In this document: piece after piece, positions 9,448 through 17,773 of the stretch
How the letters are laid out: each line of letters begins with the position of its first letter
Numbering within the stretch: position 1 is the stretch's first letter
Assembly (NCBI GenBank): GCA_027923965.1
Contig: AP026969.1
Span: 3,038,001 to 3,102,000, forward strand
Direction of reading: 5' to 3'
Source of the DNA: Comamonadaceae bacterium OS-1
GTDB lineage: Bacteria; Pseudomonadota; Gammaproteobacteria; Burkholderiales; Burkholderiaceae_C
Length of the DNA: 64,000 bases
Translations under genes and position numbers: made by a program
Notes under the pieces: generated by a model
Told to the model about the DNA's origin: nothing
Seen by the model: only the letters and a program-made list of their open reading frames with translations
Databases searched by the model: none

Positions 9448-10301
9448 TGCCAGACCACCACGGCATCACACTGCAGGCCGGGCCGCTGCGCCTGGCTGTG
9501 CGGCCCGACCTGGGTGGCAGCCTGACCGGCCTCTGGCACCAGGGCAGGCCGGTGCTGCGCTCCACCGAGCCGGGTTTGCTGACCGGGCCGCGGCAGTCGG
9601 CCTGCTTTCCGCTGCTGCCCTATTCCAACCGGATGGGGCATCGGCGCTTTGCATGGCAGGGGCACAGCTACACCACTGCGCCCAATTTCGACGACAGCCC
9701 GCACTCACTGCACGGCGTAGGCTGGCTGCGCGCCTGGCAGGTGGTACGGCAGACACCCGACCACCTCAGCCTGCGCTACACCCATACGACTGATGGCCAC
9801 TGGCCGTTCGCCTTCGAGGCCGAGCAGGACATCGCGCTCACACCGCAGGCGCTGCAGATGGACTTGCGCCTGCGCAACACCGATGCGCGCGAGCAACCCG
9901 TGGGCCTGGGATGGCACCCCTACTTCCCGGTACGCCATAGCAGCCATCTGCAGGTGGATGTGACCAGCCGCTGGGAACGCGATGTCTCGATGCTGCCCAC
10001 CCACGCCACGGCCCAGCAGGGCATCGATGCACCGGTGCAGGCACTGGCCCTGGACCACTGCTTCGGCGGCTGGCCGGGCGTGGCCCACATCCGAGACGCG
10101 CAGTTCGCGCAGCGCCTGTCGTCCACCCTGCCCTATCTGGTGGTGTTCACGCCGCCGGGGCAGCCGCATTTCTGCGTGGAACCGGTCGGCCATGTGAACA
10201 ACGCCATCCAGCACGCAGACCCGGCAAGCCAGGGGCTGCTGGCATTGGCACCGGGTGCCGTGGCTACCGCGTCACTGACGCTGGACGTGGAGGCGCTGTG
10301 A
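9447..10301 (+). CDS. Aldose 1-epimerase (GalM-like)
   Basis: This is a 284-residue GalM-superfamily mutarotase. I take the ATG that overlaps the preceding stop (TGATG), since the open frame upstream is only a shadow of the oxidoreductase gene. Landmarks are CFPLLPYSNRMGHRRFAWQG (substrate arginine region), SLHGVGW with the first histidine, LGWHPYFPV with the catalytic histidine, and a late glutamate in FCVEPVGHVNNAI. It interconverts sugar anomers, which supplies the form used by a sugar 1-dehydrogenase. Its stop overlaps the lactonase start (TGATG). The membership is clear; the sugar is not. Confidence 0.9.
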   Translation: MPDHHGITLQAGPLRLAVRPDLGGSLTGLWHQGRPVLRSTEPGLLTGPRQSACFPLLPYSNRMGHRRFAWQGHSYTTAPNFDDSPHSLHGVGWLRAWQVVRQTPDHLSLRYTHTTDGHWPFAFEAEQDIALTPQALQMDLRLRNTDAREQPVGLGWHPYFPVRHSSHLQVDVTSRWERDVSMLPTHATAQQGIDAPVQALALDHCFGGWPGVAHIRDAQFAQRLSSTLPYLVVFTPPGQPHFCVEPVGHVNNAIQHADPASQGLLALAPGAVATASLTLDVEAL

Positions 10302-11209
10302 TGGACCTCCACCCTACCATCCAGACTCTGCCCGTGCCTGCCAGCCTGCTGGGCGAATCACCGCTGTGGCACCCGCAGGAACAGGTGCTGTACTGGTGCG
10401 ACATTCCGGGGCGGCAGTTGCACCGCTTCGACCCGGCATCCCAGCAGCACCAGCAATGGGATTTCCATACCGAAGTGGCCTGCTGCGCAGCGCGTGCGCA
10501 AGGCGGCCTGCTGCTGGCCCTGCGTGACGGTCTGTGGCATTTCAACCCAGCGGACGGCAGCCGCACCCAGGTGGCCACCGCGCCCTACCCGCAGGCCACC
10601 GAGCGCTTCAACGACGGCAAGGTAGACGCGCAAGGCCGCTTCTGGTGCGGCACCATCCACGAGCCGCGAGACACCCCCAGCGCCAGCCTGTACCGCTGGG
10701 CGGACGGCCAACTGCAACGGACTGCAGGCGACATCACCGTCAGCAACGGCCTGGCCTGGAGCCCGTCGGGCCGGACCCTGTACTGGGCCGATACCCCGGC
10801 GCATGTGGTCTATGCCTGCGACTTCGACGCGCAGCAGGGCAGCCTGTCGCACCGGCGGCCCTTTGCCCGCTTCACCCCACGCGATCCGGCCAGAGGCCTG
10901 GCGCACTACGGTGGCCGCCCGGACGGTGCCACCGTGGATGCCGAGGGCTGCTACTGGGTGGCGATGTTTGAAGGCGGCTGCCTGCAACGCTTCACACCCC
11001 AGGGCGAACTGCTGCAAATCCTGCACCTCCCGGTGCGCTGCCCGACCATGCCCTGCTTTGGCGGGCCGGACCTGCGCACCCTTTTCATCACCACCTCCCG
11101 CGAGAAGCGGCCCGCGCAGGAACTGGCCGACATGCCTTTATCCGGCCAGGTGCTGCAGCTGCGCGTGGAGGTTCCCGGCCTTGCCACCCACTTCGTGAAT
11201 TCACCATGA
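10301..11209 (+). CDS. SMP-30/gluconolactonase-family sugar lactonase
   Basis: This 302-residue six-bladed beta-propeller lactonase hydrolyses an aldonolactone to the open acid. Metal-site motifs are LGESPLWHP (Glu, residue 18), RFNDGKVDAQGRFWCGT, TVSNGLAWSPSGRTLYWAD and RPDGATVDAEGCYWVAMF. I start at the ATG at 10301, which overlaps the epimerase stop. The GTG at 10298 is directly adjacent and would add one residue. Its stop overlaps the dehydrogenase start by ATGA. It sits between the sugar-oxidising and acid-dehydrating steps of the pathway, which is where a lactonase is needed. Confidence 0.93.
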   Translation: MDLHPTIQTLPVPASLLGESPLWHPQEQVLYWCDIPGRQLHRFDPASQQHQQWDFHTEVACCAARAQGGLLLALRDGLWHFNPADGSRTQVATAPYPQATERFNDGKVDAQGRFWCGTIHEPRDTPSASLYRWADGQLQRTAGDITVSNGLAWSPSGRTLYWADTPAHVVYACDFDAQQGSLSHRRPFARFTPRDPARGLAHYGGRPDGATVDAEGCYWVAMFEGGCLQRFTPQGELLQILHLPVRCPTMPCFGGPDLRTLFITTSREKRPAQELADMPLSGQVLQLRVEVPGLATHFVNSP

Positions 11210-11241
11210 CCCACGCCATGACCCACGCCATGACCCACGCT
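11206..11241 (+). repeat. Three tandem 12-bp repeats over the SDR start codon
   Basis: ATGACCCACGCC occurs three times in a row (third copy ends in T). Each copy begins with an in-frame ATG, so the dehydrogenase has three candidate starts, at 11206, 11218 and 11230. Only the first overlaps the lactonase stop. Confidence 0.9.
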
Positions 11242-12018
11242 ATTACCTACTACCCTTCCCTCAAAAACCGCGTCGTCTTCATCTCGGGCGGCAGCTCCGG
11301 CATCGGTGCCGAACTGGTGCGCGCCTTTGCCGCCCAGGGCGCGCAGGTGGCCTTTTGCGGCCTGCGTGCCGATGGCGGCCAGCCGCTGGTGGAAGAAATC
11401 ACCGCCGCCGGCCACCCCACCCCGTTTTTCGCCCCCTGCGACGTGCGCGATGTGGAGGCCTACCAGGCGCTGCTGGCCGATGTCATCCAGCGCCTGGGCC
11501 CCATCCGCGTGCTGGTCAACAACGCCGGGCGCGACGACCGCCACGCCATGGAAGACGTGACCTCGGCGATGTGGGACGAGCGCCTGGCGCTGAACCTCAA
11601 GCACTATTTCTTCGCCATCCAGGCCGTCGCCCCCGGCATGGCCGCCGCCGGGGGTGGCTCCATCATCAACATGGGCTCGGTGTCATGGATGCGGGGCCGC
11701 CCCAACCTGGTGGGCTACACCACCGCCAAGGCCGGCATCCTGGGCCTGACCCGCACCCTGGCGCGCGAACTCGGCGCGCGCAACATCCGCGTCAACGCCA
11801 TCGTGCCCGGTGCCATCGTCACCGAGCGGCAAACCACCCTGCACCGCGATCCCGCCGCCGACCAGCAGTTCCTGGACGCGCAGTGCCTGAAGATCCGCCT
11901 GGATCCCGGCCACGTGGCCCGCCCCACGCTATTCATGGCCGCCGACGACAGCGACGGCATGACCGGCCAGCACGTACTGGTCGATGCCGGTATCGCCCAG
12001 CAATCCGTGATTTCCTGA
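11206..12018 (+). CDS. SDR sugar 1-dehydrogenase (XylB-like)
   Basis: This short-chain dehydrogenase has up to 270 residues. The cofactor motif is SGGSSGIG (27-34), followed by LVNNAGRDDRH. The catalytic residues are Ser158, Tyr171 and Lys175 (SVSW, then GYTTAK). The blocks YYPSLKNRVV, AMWDERLALNLKH, QAVAPGM, SIINMGSVSW and AQCLKIRLDP match what I recall of Caulobacter D-xylose dehydrogenase, so it is probably the sugar-to-lactone enzyme of this island. The start lies in a triple repeat of ATGACCCACGCC. The first ATG gives ATGA coupling to the lactonase, while the third would give an N-terminus closer to family norm. The sugar could be xylose, arabinose or galactose. Confidence 0.9.
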   Translation: MTHAMTHAMTHAITYYPSLKNRVVFISGGSSGIGAELVRAFAAQGAQVAFCGLRADGGQPLVEEITAAGHPTPFFAPCDVRDVEAYQALLADVIQRLGPIRVLVNNAGRDDRHAMEDVTSAMWDERLALNLKHYFFAIQAVAPGMAAAGGGSIINMGSVSWMRGRPNLVGYTTAKAGILGLTRTLARELGARNIRVNAIVPGAIVTERQTTLHRDPAADQQFLDAQCLKIRLDPGHVARPTLFMAADDSDGMTGQHVLVDAGIAQQSVIS

Positions 12019-12024
12019 AACCGT

Positions 12025-13503
12025 ATGACCACCATGACTTCCCCCCTGGTCCTGCTGAACGACCCCACCCTGCTCCAAACCGACGGCCTCATCGGTGCCG
12101 AATGGACCAGCGCCGCAGAACGCTTCACCGTGCACGACCCCGCCACCGGCCTGCCACTGGCCTCCGTTGCCAACCTCGGTGCCAGCCACGCACTACAGGC
12201 CGTGGCCGCCGCCGAGGCTGCAGGCCCGGCCTGGCGCGCCCGCCCGGCCAAGGAACGCGCCAGCCTGATGCTGCGCTGGTTCCATCTGATCCACCAGCAT
12301 GCCGACGACCTGGCCCGGCTGATGACGGCCGAACAGGGCAAGCCCCTGGCCGAATCGCGCGGCGAAGTGGCCTTCGGGGCCAGCTTCATCGAATGGTTTG
12401 CCGAGGAGTCGCGCCGCATCTACGGCGAGACCATCCCCACCACCGACCCCGACAAGCGCTACCTGGTAATCCGCCAGCCCATCGGCGTGTGCGCAGCCAT
12501 CACGCCGTGGAACTTCCCCATCGCCATGGTCACCCGCAAGCTGGCCCCGGCCCTGGCAGCGGGCTGCACCGTGGTGCTCAAGCCCGCCGAGCAAACCCCG
12601 CTGTGCGCGCTGGCGTTGGCCGCTCTGGCGCAGCGCGCGGGCCTGCCACCCGGGGTCATCAACGTGGTGCCCGGCGACGGTGCCAACTCCATCGCCATTG
12701 GCCGCGCCTGGTGCGAGAGCGATGCCGTGCGCCACCTGTCGTTCACCGGCAGCACCGAGGTAGGTCGCATCCTGATGCGCCAGTGCGCGCCCAGCATCAA
12801 GAAGCTGTCGCTGGAGCTGGGCGGCAATGCGCCCTTCATCGTCTTCGACGATGCCGATCTGGATGCCGCCGTGGAAGGTGCCATCGCCAGCAAATACCGC
12901 AACGCCGGGCAAACCTGCGTCTGTGCCAACCGCTTCTACGTGCAAGACGGCGTGTACGACCGCTTCGTGGACAAACTCGCCGCCAAGGCCCGCGCCATCC
13001 AGGTCGGCAACGGCTTCGACGCAGGTGTGCAGCAGGGCCCGCTGATCGATGCCGACGCGCTGGCCAAGGTGGAAGCCCATGTGCAGGACGCGCTGGCCCT
13101 GGGCGCACGCCTGGTGTGCGGTGGCGAACGCGTGGGCGAGCGCAGCTACGCCCCCACCGTCCTGGCCGATGCCACGGCCGCCATGCTGTGCGCCCGCGAG
13201 GAAACCTTTGGCCCCATGGCACCGGTGTTCCGTTTCCATACCGAGGCCGAAGTGATCGCCCTGGCCAACGCCACGGAGTTCGGGCTGGCCAGCTACTTCT
13301 ACAGCCGCGACATTGGCCGCATCTTCCGCGTAGGCGAGGCGCTGGAATACGGCATGGTGGGGGTCAATACCGGGCTGATCTCCACCGCCGAGGTGCCGTT
13401 TGGCGGTGTCAAGCAGTCGGGCCTGGGCCGCGAAGGCTCGCGCCACGGCATGGACGACTATGTGGAGCTGAAATACCTGTGCCTGGCGGGCATGAGCTCT
13501 TGA
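12025..13503 (+). CDS. NAD(P)-dependent aldehyde dehydrogenase
   Basis: This is a 492-residue aldehyde dehydrogenase of the succinate-semialdehyde/glycolaldehyde type. The general base is Glu264 in LELGGNAPFIVF and the nucleophile is Cys298 in GQTCVCANRFYV. The oxyanion and cofactor blocks AAITPWNFPIAMVTRKLAPALAAG and FTGSTEVGR are intact. It lies 6 bp after the sugar dehydrogenase. In a Dahms-like route it would oxidise the aldehyde released by the aldolase, for example glycolaldehyde to glycolate. An alpha-ketoglutarate semialdehyde role (Weimberg route) is less likely, because the island has an aldolase and no second dehydratase. A second ATG three codons in is an alternative start. Confidence 0.92.
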   Translation: MTTMTSPLVLLNDPTLLQTDGLIGAEWTSAAERFTVHDPATGLPLASVANLGASHALQAVAAAEAAGPAWRARPAKERASLMLRWFHLIHQHADDLARLMTAEQGKPLAESRGEVAFGASFIEWFAEESRRIYGETIPTTDPDKRYLVIRQPIGVCAAITPWNFPIAMVTRKLAPALAAGCTVVLKPAEQTPLCALALAALAQRAGLPPGVINVVPGDGANSIAIGRAWCESDAVRHLSFTGSTEVGRILMRQCAPSIKKLSLELGGNAPFIVFDDADLDAAVEGAIASKYRNAGQTCVCANRFYVQDGVYDRFVDKLAAKARAIQVGNGFDAGVQQGPLIDADALAKVEAHVQDALALGARLVCGGERVGERSYAPTVLADATAAMLCAREETFGPMAPVFRFHTEAEVIALANATEFGLASYFYSRDIGRIFRVGEALEYGMVGVNTGLISTAEVPFGGVKQSGLGREGSRHGMDDYVELKYLCLAGMSS

Positions 13504-13507
13504 ACCC

Positions 13508-14275
13508 ATGACACTGCCGCAGCATCTGCTGTTTCTGCTTTGCGCCGCCACCGCAGGCTATGTGCAGAACCTCACCGGCTTCGCCTTCGGGCTGGTGCTG
13601 CTGGGCCTGGTGGGCCTGCTGGGCGTGGCCTCCATCGCCGATGTGGCCAACGTGGTGAGCGTGTTGACGCTGGTCAACGCCATCGTGCTGTTCTGCGCCA
13701 CCCGGCCGAAGTTGGAGGCCCGCATCCTGCTCCCCACGATGGCTGCCAGCCAGGTGGGTGTGGTGGCGGGCGTGCTGCTGGTGAACTGGCTCAGCAGCGG
13801 CCTGGTGGTGGTGCTGAGCCTGCTGCTGGGCCTGACCATCATCGCCTGCGCAGGCCTGCTGGCCCGCACCGCACAGGCGCAGGCACAGCGTTCGTCCGCC
13901 ACCAGCTTCATGGCGGTGGGGGCGGTATCCGGGGTGCTGGGCGGGATGTTTTCGACCGCCGGGCCGCCGCTGGTGTACCACCTGTACCGCCAGCCCCTGC
14001 CCTTGCGCGCCATCCGCGACACCCTGGTGGCCATCTTCGCCGCCAATGCCGTGCTGCGCCTGGGCATGATGCTGCCCGCCGGGCACGTCAGCAGCAACGC
14101 CCTGCTGCTGAGCCTGGAGACGGTGCCGCTGGTGCTGCTGCAAACCGGGTGGATGGCCCGCCACCCCTCCCGCCTGCAGCCGGCCACAGTCAAACGCATC
14201 GTCTGTGTGCTGCTGGCGCTGGTGGGGTTCAGCCTGGTGGCAACCTCCTTGCACACCCTGCACATTTTTAGATAA
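13508..14275 (+). CDS. TauE/SafE-family membrane permease
   Basis: This is a 255-residue integral membrane protein of the TauE/SafE family, with about eight hydrophobic segments and two family repeats: AGYVQNLTGFAFGLVLLGLVGLLG at the N-terminus, and VSGVLGGMFSTAGPPLVYHLYRQPLP in the second half, with the diagnostic GxxxTxGPP-like turn. Members move sulfonates, sulfite or small organic acids, often outward. It begins 4 bp after the aldehyde dehydrogenase gene, so it belongs to the same transcript, and export or uptake of an acid formed in the pathway is a reasonable guess. No substrate can be assigned. Confidence 0.87.
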   Translation: MTLPQHLLFLLCAATAGYVQNLTGFAFGLVLLGLVGLLGVASIADVANVVSVLTLVNAIVLFCATRPKLEARILLPTMAASQVGVVAGVLLVNWLSSGLVVVLSLLLGLTIIACAGLLARTAQAQAQRSSATSFMAVGAVSGVLGGMFSTAGPPLVYHLYRQPLPLRAIRDTLVAIFAANAVLRLGMMLPAGHVSSNALLLSLETVPLVLLQTGWMARHPSRLQPATVKRIVCVLLALVGFSLVATSLHTLHIFR

Positions 14276-14288
14276 AAATGTGTCTCCC

Positions 14289-14330
14289 GTGCTTATCCCA
14301 TAAGCATGAAAAGCTACTATTTTTGTAGCA
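14289..14330. repeat. Dispersed GCTTAT-nnn-ATAAGC hairpin repeat, copy 1
   Basis: TGCTTAT CCC ATAAGCA forms the core (14290-14306), flanked by GCTAC (14313-14317) and GTAGC (14325-14329), which also pair. The repeat lies between convergent genes and runs into the last codons of the PEP-CTERM gene. It may act as a bidirectional terminator. Confidence 0.75.
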
Positions 14331-15744
14331 AACCTGTTTTACGGCGCTGCAGGCCGCCCGTTACGCCCATGGCGCCCAGGCCCAGCAGCACAAGCGTCAG
14401 GCTTTCGGGTTCGGGAATCTGCTGCTGGGTGAAGGTGGCACCCAGGTCGGCATCGCTGAGGGCGAAGACGAAGATCTTGTTGTCGCCCGCCAGGCCCGGC
14501 ACGAAGTCGTTGTCGTTGGCCACGTACAAGGTATGCGACAGCACGCCGTCCAGGGTGATGTCGTCGCCGAACGCCAGGCCTTCGATCTTGGACGGAATCT
14601 GGTCGGCGGTGACGCCGTTGGCGGTGAGCACCTTCACCAGGTCCAGCACCAGGGTCTTCTTGACGGCGGCGGCTTTCAGCGCGGTCTGGTCGGCGGCAGA
14701 GCCGGTGAGGTTGCCCACGTCGGTGGCACCGTCCAGGTCGATGCGAAAGAGCTGCTTGACCACGGCGGTGCTGCCGTCGCCCAGGCCCTTGCCGTCGCGC
14801 TCGTCCACCAGGAACTGGTGGTTGTTCAGCGCCACGATCTCGCTCACGCCGGAGCCGGTGGTGAGCTGGTAGGCGTATTCGTGCGTGGTGCCGGTGGCGA
14901 TGTCGATGGTGACGATGCGCACCATCTTGTTTTTGTCCTGCTCCAGCGAGGCCTGCATGATGCCGATCAGCGTGGTGCCATCGGGCGAGATCGCCAGGCC
15001 TTCCATGCCCTTGTTGGTCACGCGGCCGGTGGCATTGCCCGCGATTTCCACCGCGCCCTGGGCGCTGAGGGTGCTGATGGCCAGGTTGTTGGGCAGGGCA
15101 AAGGTTTTCAGGCGCTGGCCGGTGGCGCGGTCGAACTGGTAAACATAGGGGCCGTATTCATCCGAGATGAACACGCTCTTGCCGTCTTTGGAGACGCGCA
15201 CCGCCTCGGGGTCGAGCCGGGCGTTGTTCGGGTTGGTCGAGGGCTGGCTGGCATCGAAGTTGTCCGAGCGGCCGGTGAAGTAGTTGACCCCGGCAGTGTT
15301 CTGCGCCGGTGCACCGTTCGGCAGGCCCGCGGCCGTGCCGCTGCCGTAGACCAGCGGGCTGGCGCTGCTGAGCAGGGTGGTGGCGGTGAGCGTGGGGGTC
15401 AGGGTGTAGGGCAAATTGCCCGAGGCGACGGCCGTCAGGTCCAGCTTCAGGGTCTGGAAGCGCGCGATGTACGAGGTGGTGTCGTCTACCTGGCTGTTGT
15501 AGGTGGTGGCGTTGGGACCCCGGTCGGGCGTGGCCACAAAGGTGTTGCCACCGGCCCAGGCCAGGCCCGAACCCAGGCCGCCCAGCACGTTGCCGGCCAG
15601 GCCGTTTTCCAGGGTGCCGGTCAGGCCCGACAGGTCGGACGTGCCGCCCAGGGTGCCGATGGCGATCAGCGTGGGCGTGGCCTGTGCGGCGGTGGCGGCA
15701 AACAGCGAGGCAAGGACGAGCGAGAGGATGGAGGTGCGGTGCAT
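14317..15744 (-). CDS. Phytase-like esterase with PEP-CTERM anchor
   Basis: This 475-residue secreted protein has a signal peptide (residues 1-21, ending ATAAQA) and a long beta-propeller-like region typical of the 'esterase-like activity of phytase' family (GGLGSGLAWAGGNTFVATPDRGPNA, SVFISDEYGPYVYQFDRATG, GMEGLAISPDGTTLIG, FLVDERDGKG). The C-terminus is a PEP-CTERM sorting signal: IPEPESLTLVLLGLG, then a short hydrophobic stretch and RRK. Exosortase would cut there and anchor or release the protein. The start is the ATG ahead of the signal peptide; the longer open frame would run into queF. It probably hydrolyses a phosphoester or carboxylester outside the cell. The exosortase gene is not in this window. 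Confidence 0.88.
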   Translation of the reverse strand: MHRTSILSLVLASLFAATAAQATPTLIAIGTLGGTSDLSGLTGTLENGLAGNVLGGLGSGLAWAGGNTFVATPDRGPNATTYNSQVDDTTSYIARFQTLKLDLTAVASGNLPYTLTPTLTATTLLSSASPLVYGSGTAAGLPNGAPAQNTAGVNYFTGRSDNFDASQPSTNPNNARLDPEAVRVSKDGKSVFISDEYGPYVYQFDRATGQRLKTFALPNNLAISTLSAQGAVEIAGNATGRVTNKGMEGLAISPDGTTLIGIMQASLEQDKNKMVRIVTIDIATGTTHEYAYQLTTGSGVSEIVALNNHQFLVDERDGKGLGDGSTAVVKQLFRIDLDGATDVGNLTGSAADQTALKAAAVKKTLVLDLVKVLTANGVTADQIPSKIEGLAFGDDITLDGVLSHTLYVANDNDFVPGLAGDNKIFVFALSDADLGATFTQQQIPEPESLTLVLLGLGAMGVTGGLQRRKTGLLQK

Positions 15745-15841
15745 GGTGCGAGGGCGTTGGTTAATACCCGCAAGGACGCTGCAGGCCAACCCGGCAGCGT
15801 AGGCACCTACCGTGACGGCGTGATGACGATGTAGGGACTTG

Positions 15842-16699
15842 CTATTGCCGCGCGGTGCGGATGTTGGCGGGCAGCGTGCCCGGGTGGCTGGTACGAAACG
15901 GGTTGATGTCCAGCCCACCACGGCGGGTGTAGCGGGCGTAGACCGTCAGCTTGATGGGCTGGCAGCGGGTCCACAGCTCCATGAAGATGCGCTCCACGCA
16001 CTGCTCGTGGAATTCGTTGTGGTTGCGGAAACTCACCAGGTATTTCAGCAGCCCGGCCTGGTCGATCTGCGGGCCGCTGTAGCTGATCTGCACGCTGCCC
16101 CAGTCGGGCTGGCCGGTGACCAGGCAGTTGCTTTTCAGCAGGTTGCTGGTCAGTACCTCGGACACCGGGGCCTCGTCCAGCGCGGCACTGAGCAGCGTGG
16201 GGTCGGGGCTGTAGGTGTCGAAGTCCATGTCGAGACGGTCAAGGCTCAGGCCGTCGAGCTCGTGCACCGGCTCAATGTCGAACATCTCGGGCAGCAAGAT
16301 GCGCACGCCCACCGTGGCGGGTGTGGCCGAGCCGCGCCAGGCGGCTTCGCTGATGTCGGTACGGATGCGGGCCTGCACCGCGGCGGCATCGGCAAAGCGG
16401 GTGTTGTTGAAGCTGTTCAGGTAGAGCTTGAAGGACTTGCTCTCGATGATGTGGGGGGTTTCACAGGGCACGGTGATGTGGGCCAGCGCTACCTGGGGTT
16501 TGCCGCGCAAGTTCAGCCAGCTCAGCTCGAAGGCGGTCCACAAATCAGCTCCGAAGAACGGCGTGGTGCTGTCGGCCAGGCCGAGCTCAGTGCGCTTGGT
16601 GGCGCGGGGAATGGGGAACAGCAGCGAGGCATCGTACTGGTCGATATAGGCCGAGGATTTGCCCAATTGGGACTGGTCGGGGGTGTTGGCATTGCTCAC
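15842..16699 (-). CDS. queF: NADPH-dependent preQ0 reductase QueF
   Basis: QueF reduces 7-cyano-7-deazaguanine (preQ0) to preQ1 in the queuosine tRNA pathway. The 285-residue length and duplicated fold match the long, E. coli-type enzyme. The catalytic cysteine is Cys192 in [11 protein letters not shown] and the acid is Asp199. [17 protein letters not shown] carries the conserved NADPH/substrate block, and [15 protein letters not shown] is the glutamate region near the end. It stands alone between a PEP-CTERM gene and a repeat-rich spacer, so no operon partner is evident. Confidence 0.96.
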   Translation of the reverse strand: MSNANTPDQSQLGKSSAYIDQYDASLLFPIPRATKRTELGLADSTTPFFGADLWTAFELSWLNLRGKPQVALAHITVPCETPHIIESKSFKLYLNSFNNTRFADAAAVQARIRTDISEAAWRGSATPATVGVRILLPEMFDIEPVHELDGLSLDRLDMDFDTYSPDPTLLSAALDEAPVSEVLTSNLLKSNCLVTGQPDWGSVQISYSGPQIDQAGLLKYLVSFRNHNEFHEQCVERIFMELWTRCQPIKLTVYARYTRRGGLDINPFRTSHPGTLPANIRTARQ

Positions 16700-16721
16700 G
16701 GGGGTTTACTCTCTATTTGAT

Positions 16722-16756
16722 AGCTGCTCACGCTTATGAAATAAGCGCAAGCAGCT
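16722..16756. repeat. Dispersed hairpin repeat, copy 2 (best preserved)
   Basis: Arms AGCTGCTCACGCTTAT and ATAAGCGCAAGCAGCT surround GAA; 14 of 16 positions pair. It lies just upstream of queF and is the fullest copy of the family found at seven places in the window. Confidence 0.85.
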
Positions 16757-16800
16757 TTAAAGTCTACTAATTTTAAAGATCCAACTCCTTGGTAAGGGCA

Positions 16801-16910
16801 GAACGAACGCCCGCCAGAAACACCGCAGAACTGGCTTTGCCAGGCTGCTGGTGTTGCCCCCTGCAAGGGGGTTGGAGAAAGATGCGAAGCACTGGAGCCT
16901 GGGGGTGTTC
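16801..16910. repeat. Structured intergenic element
   Basis: The spacer between queF and the hydroxylase gene holds nested hairpins. AACACC (16819-16824) pairs with GGTGTT (16850-16855) around CTGGC-TTT-GCCAG, then CCCCCTGCAAGGGGG (16857-16871) forms a second stem. The ends read GAAC and GTTC. It resembles a REP/MITE-like element or a terminator array. No coding frame was found. Confidence 0.5.
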
Positions 16911-16918
16911 TTAGTCCT

Positions 16919-17773
16919 TTAGTTAAATTCGTTCTGCCGCAGCCACTTGGTGGCGATCCATTTTTCGCCCGCCCGCACCGGCGCGCCGCCGTGCAGGCTC
17001 TGGCTGCAGGGGTGGGGCCGGTCGTAGCTGAAGAACACGGCGTTGCCGCGCTGCGGGGCTACTTCCAGCTGCACATCCGGGAACAGGGTGGCGCCACCCT
17101 GCTCGGGCGACTGCAGGTAGATGATCAGCGTGGCCACACGCTGGCCGCCGCGCTCCAGGATGTGGGGGGTGCCCGGCTCGTGCGGGTCGAAGTAGTCATA
17201 GTGCGGTTTGTACTCGGCGCCCGGCTGGTACTGCAGCACCTGCAGGCCTTCGCCGTTGGCCTCGGGCCACTGCAGCAGGCGGGCGATGCGGGCTTCGATG
17301 CGCTGGATGAGGGGATTCTCGCCGCGCTGGAAAAACATGCCGTCGCTGGTGCGGTCGACGTGCACTTCTTCGCCGCCACTTTGGGTTTCCACCGTGAGCG
17401 AGCGGCTCAGGCGCGGGCGGGCCAGATCGACCAGCGCGGTGCATTCCGCGTCGCTGAGCAGGCCGCCCAGCACCACCAGCCGTGGAATGCGCAGCACCGA
17501 CAGCACCGCCACCTGGCGGTCGCCCGCGTCCAGCCACAGCGGCGAGCCGTCCAGCGCCGGGCTGGGCACCGGGGTCGCGGCGGGCTTTTGGGTGTCGTGA
17601 AGATGCGCAGCCAGCGTGGCCTGCAAGGCAGCTGCCGCCACCGCCGCGTCCCAACCCGATGCCAGCATGGAGGCCAGCACCACGTCGGGCGCAAACCCGG
17701 CCTCGGCCTGCTCGATGATCCATTTGCGCAGGGCGGGCGTGGCGGTCTGGGCAGCCGCACCGGGTTTAGGCAT
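16919..17773 (-). CDS. Prolyl 4-hydroxylase-like 2OG-Fe(II) oxygenase
   Basis: This 284-residue protein has a C-terminal prolyl 4-hydroxylase domain, which uses Fe(II), 2-oxoglutarate and O2. Iron ligands are His and Asp in KPHYDYFDP and a distal His in SQSLHGGAPVRAGEKWIATKW, whose Lys would bind 2-oxoglutarate. LQYQPGAEYKPHYDYF and ATLIIYLQSPEQGGATLFP are characteristic. The N-terminal 70 residues (ALRKWIIEQAEAGFAPDVVLASMLASGW) form a small helical region common in bacterial members. I use the ATG at 17773, which overlaps the yaaA stop by eight bases (ATGCCTAA), so the two genes are coupled. A start further upstream lies inside yaaA. The target protein is unknown. Confidence 0.9.
   Translation of the reverse strand: MPKPGAAAQTATPALRKWIIEQAEAGFAPDVVLASMLASGWDAAVAAAALQATLAAHLHDTQKPAATPVPSPALDGSPLWLDAGDRQVAVLSVLRIPRLVVLGGLLSDAECTALVDLARPRLSRSLTVETQSGGEEVHVDRTSDGMFFQRGENPLIQRIEARIARLLQWPEANGEGLQVLQYQPGAEYKPHYDYFDPHEPGTPHILERGGQRVATLIIYLQSPEQGGATLFPDVQLEVAPQRGNAVFFSYDRPHPCSQSLHGGAPVRAGEKWIATKWLRQNEFN

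Noticed and set aside
15745..15921. N-terminal extension of the PEP-CTERM protein
   Set aside because: It would place the signal peptide inside the protein and overlap queF.
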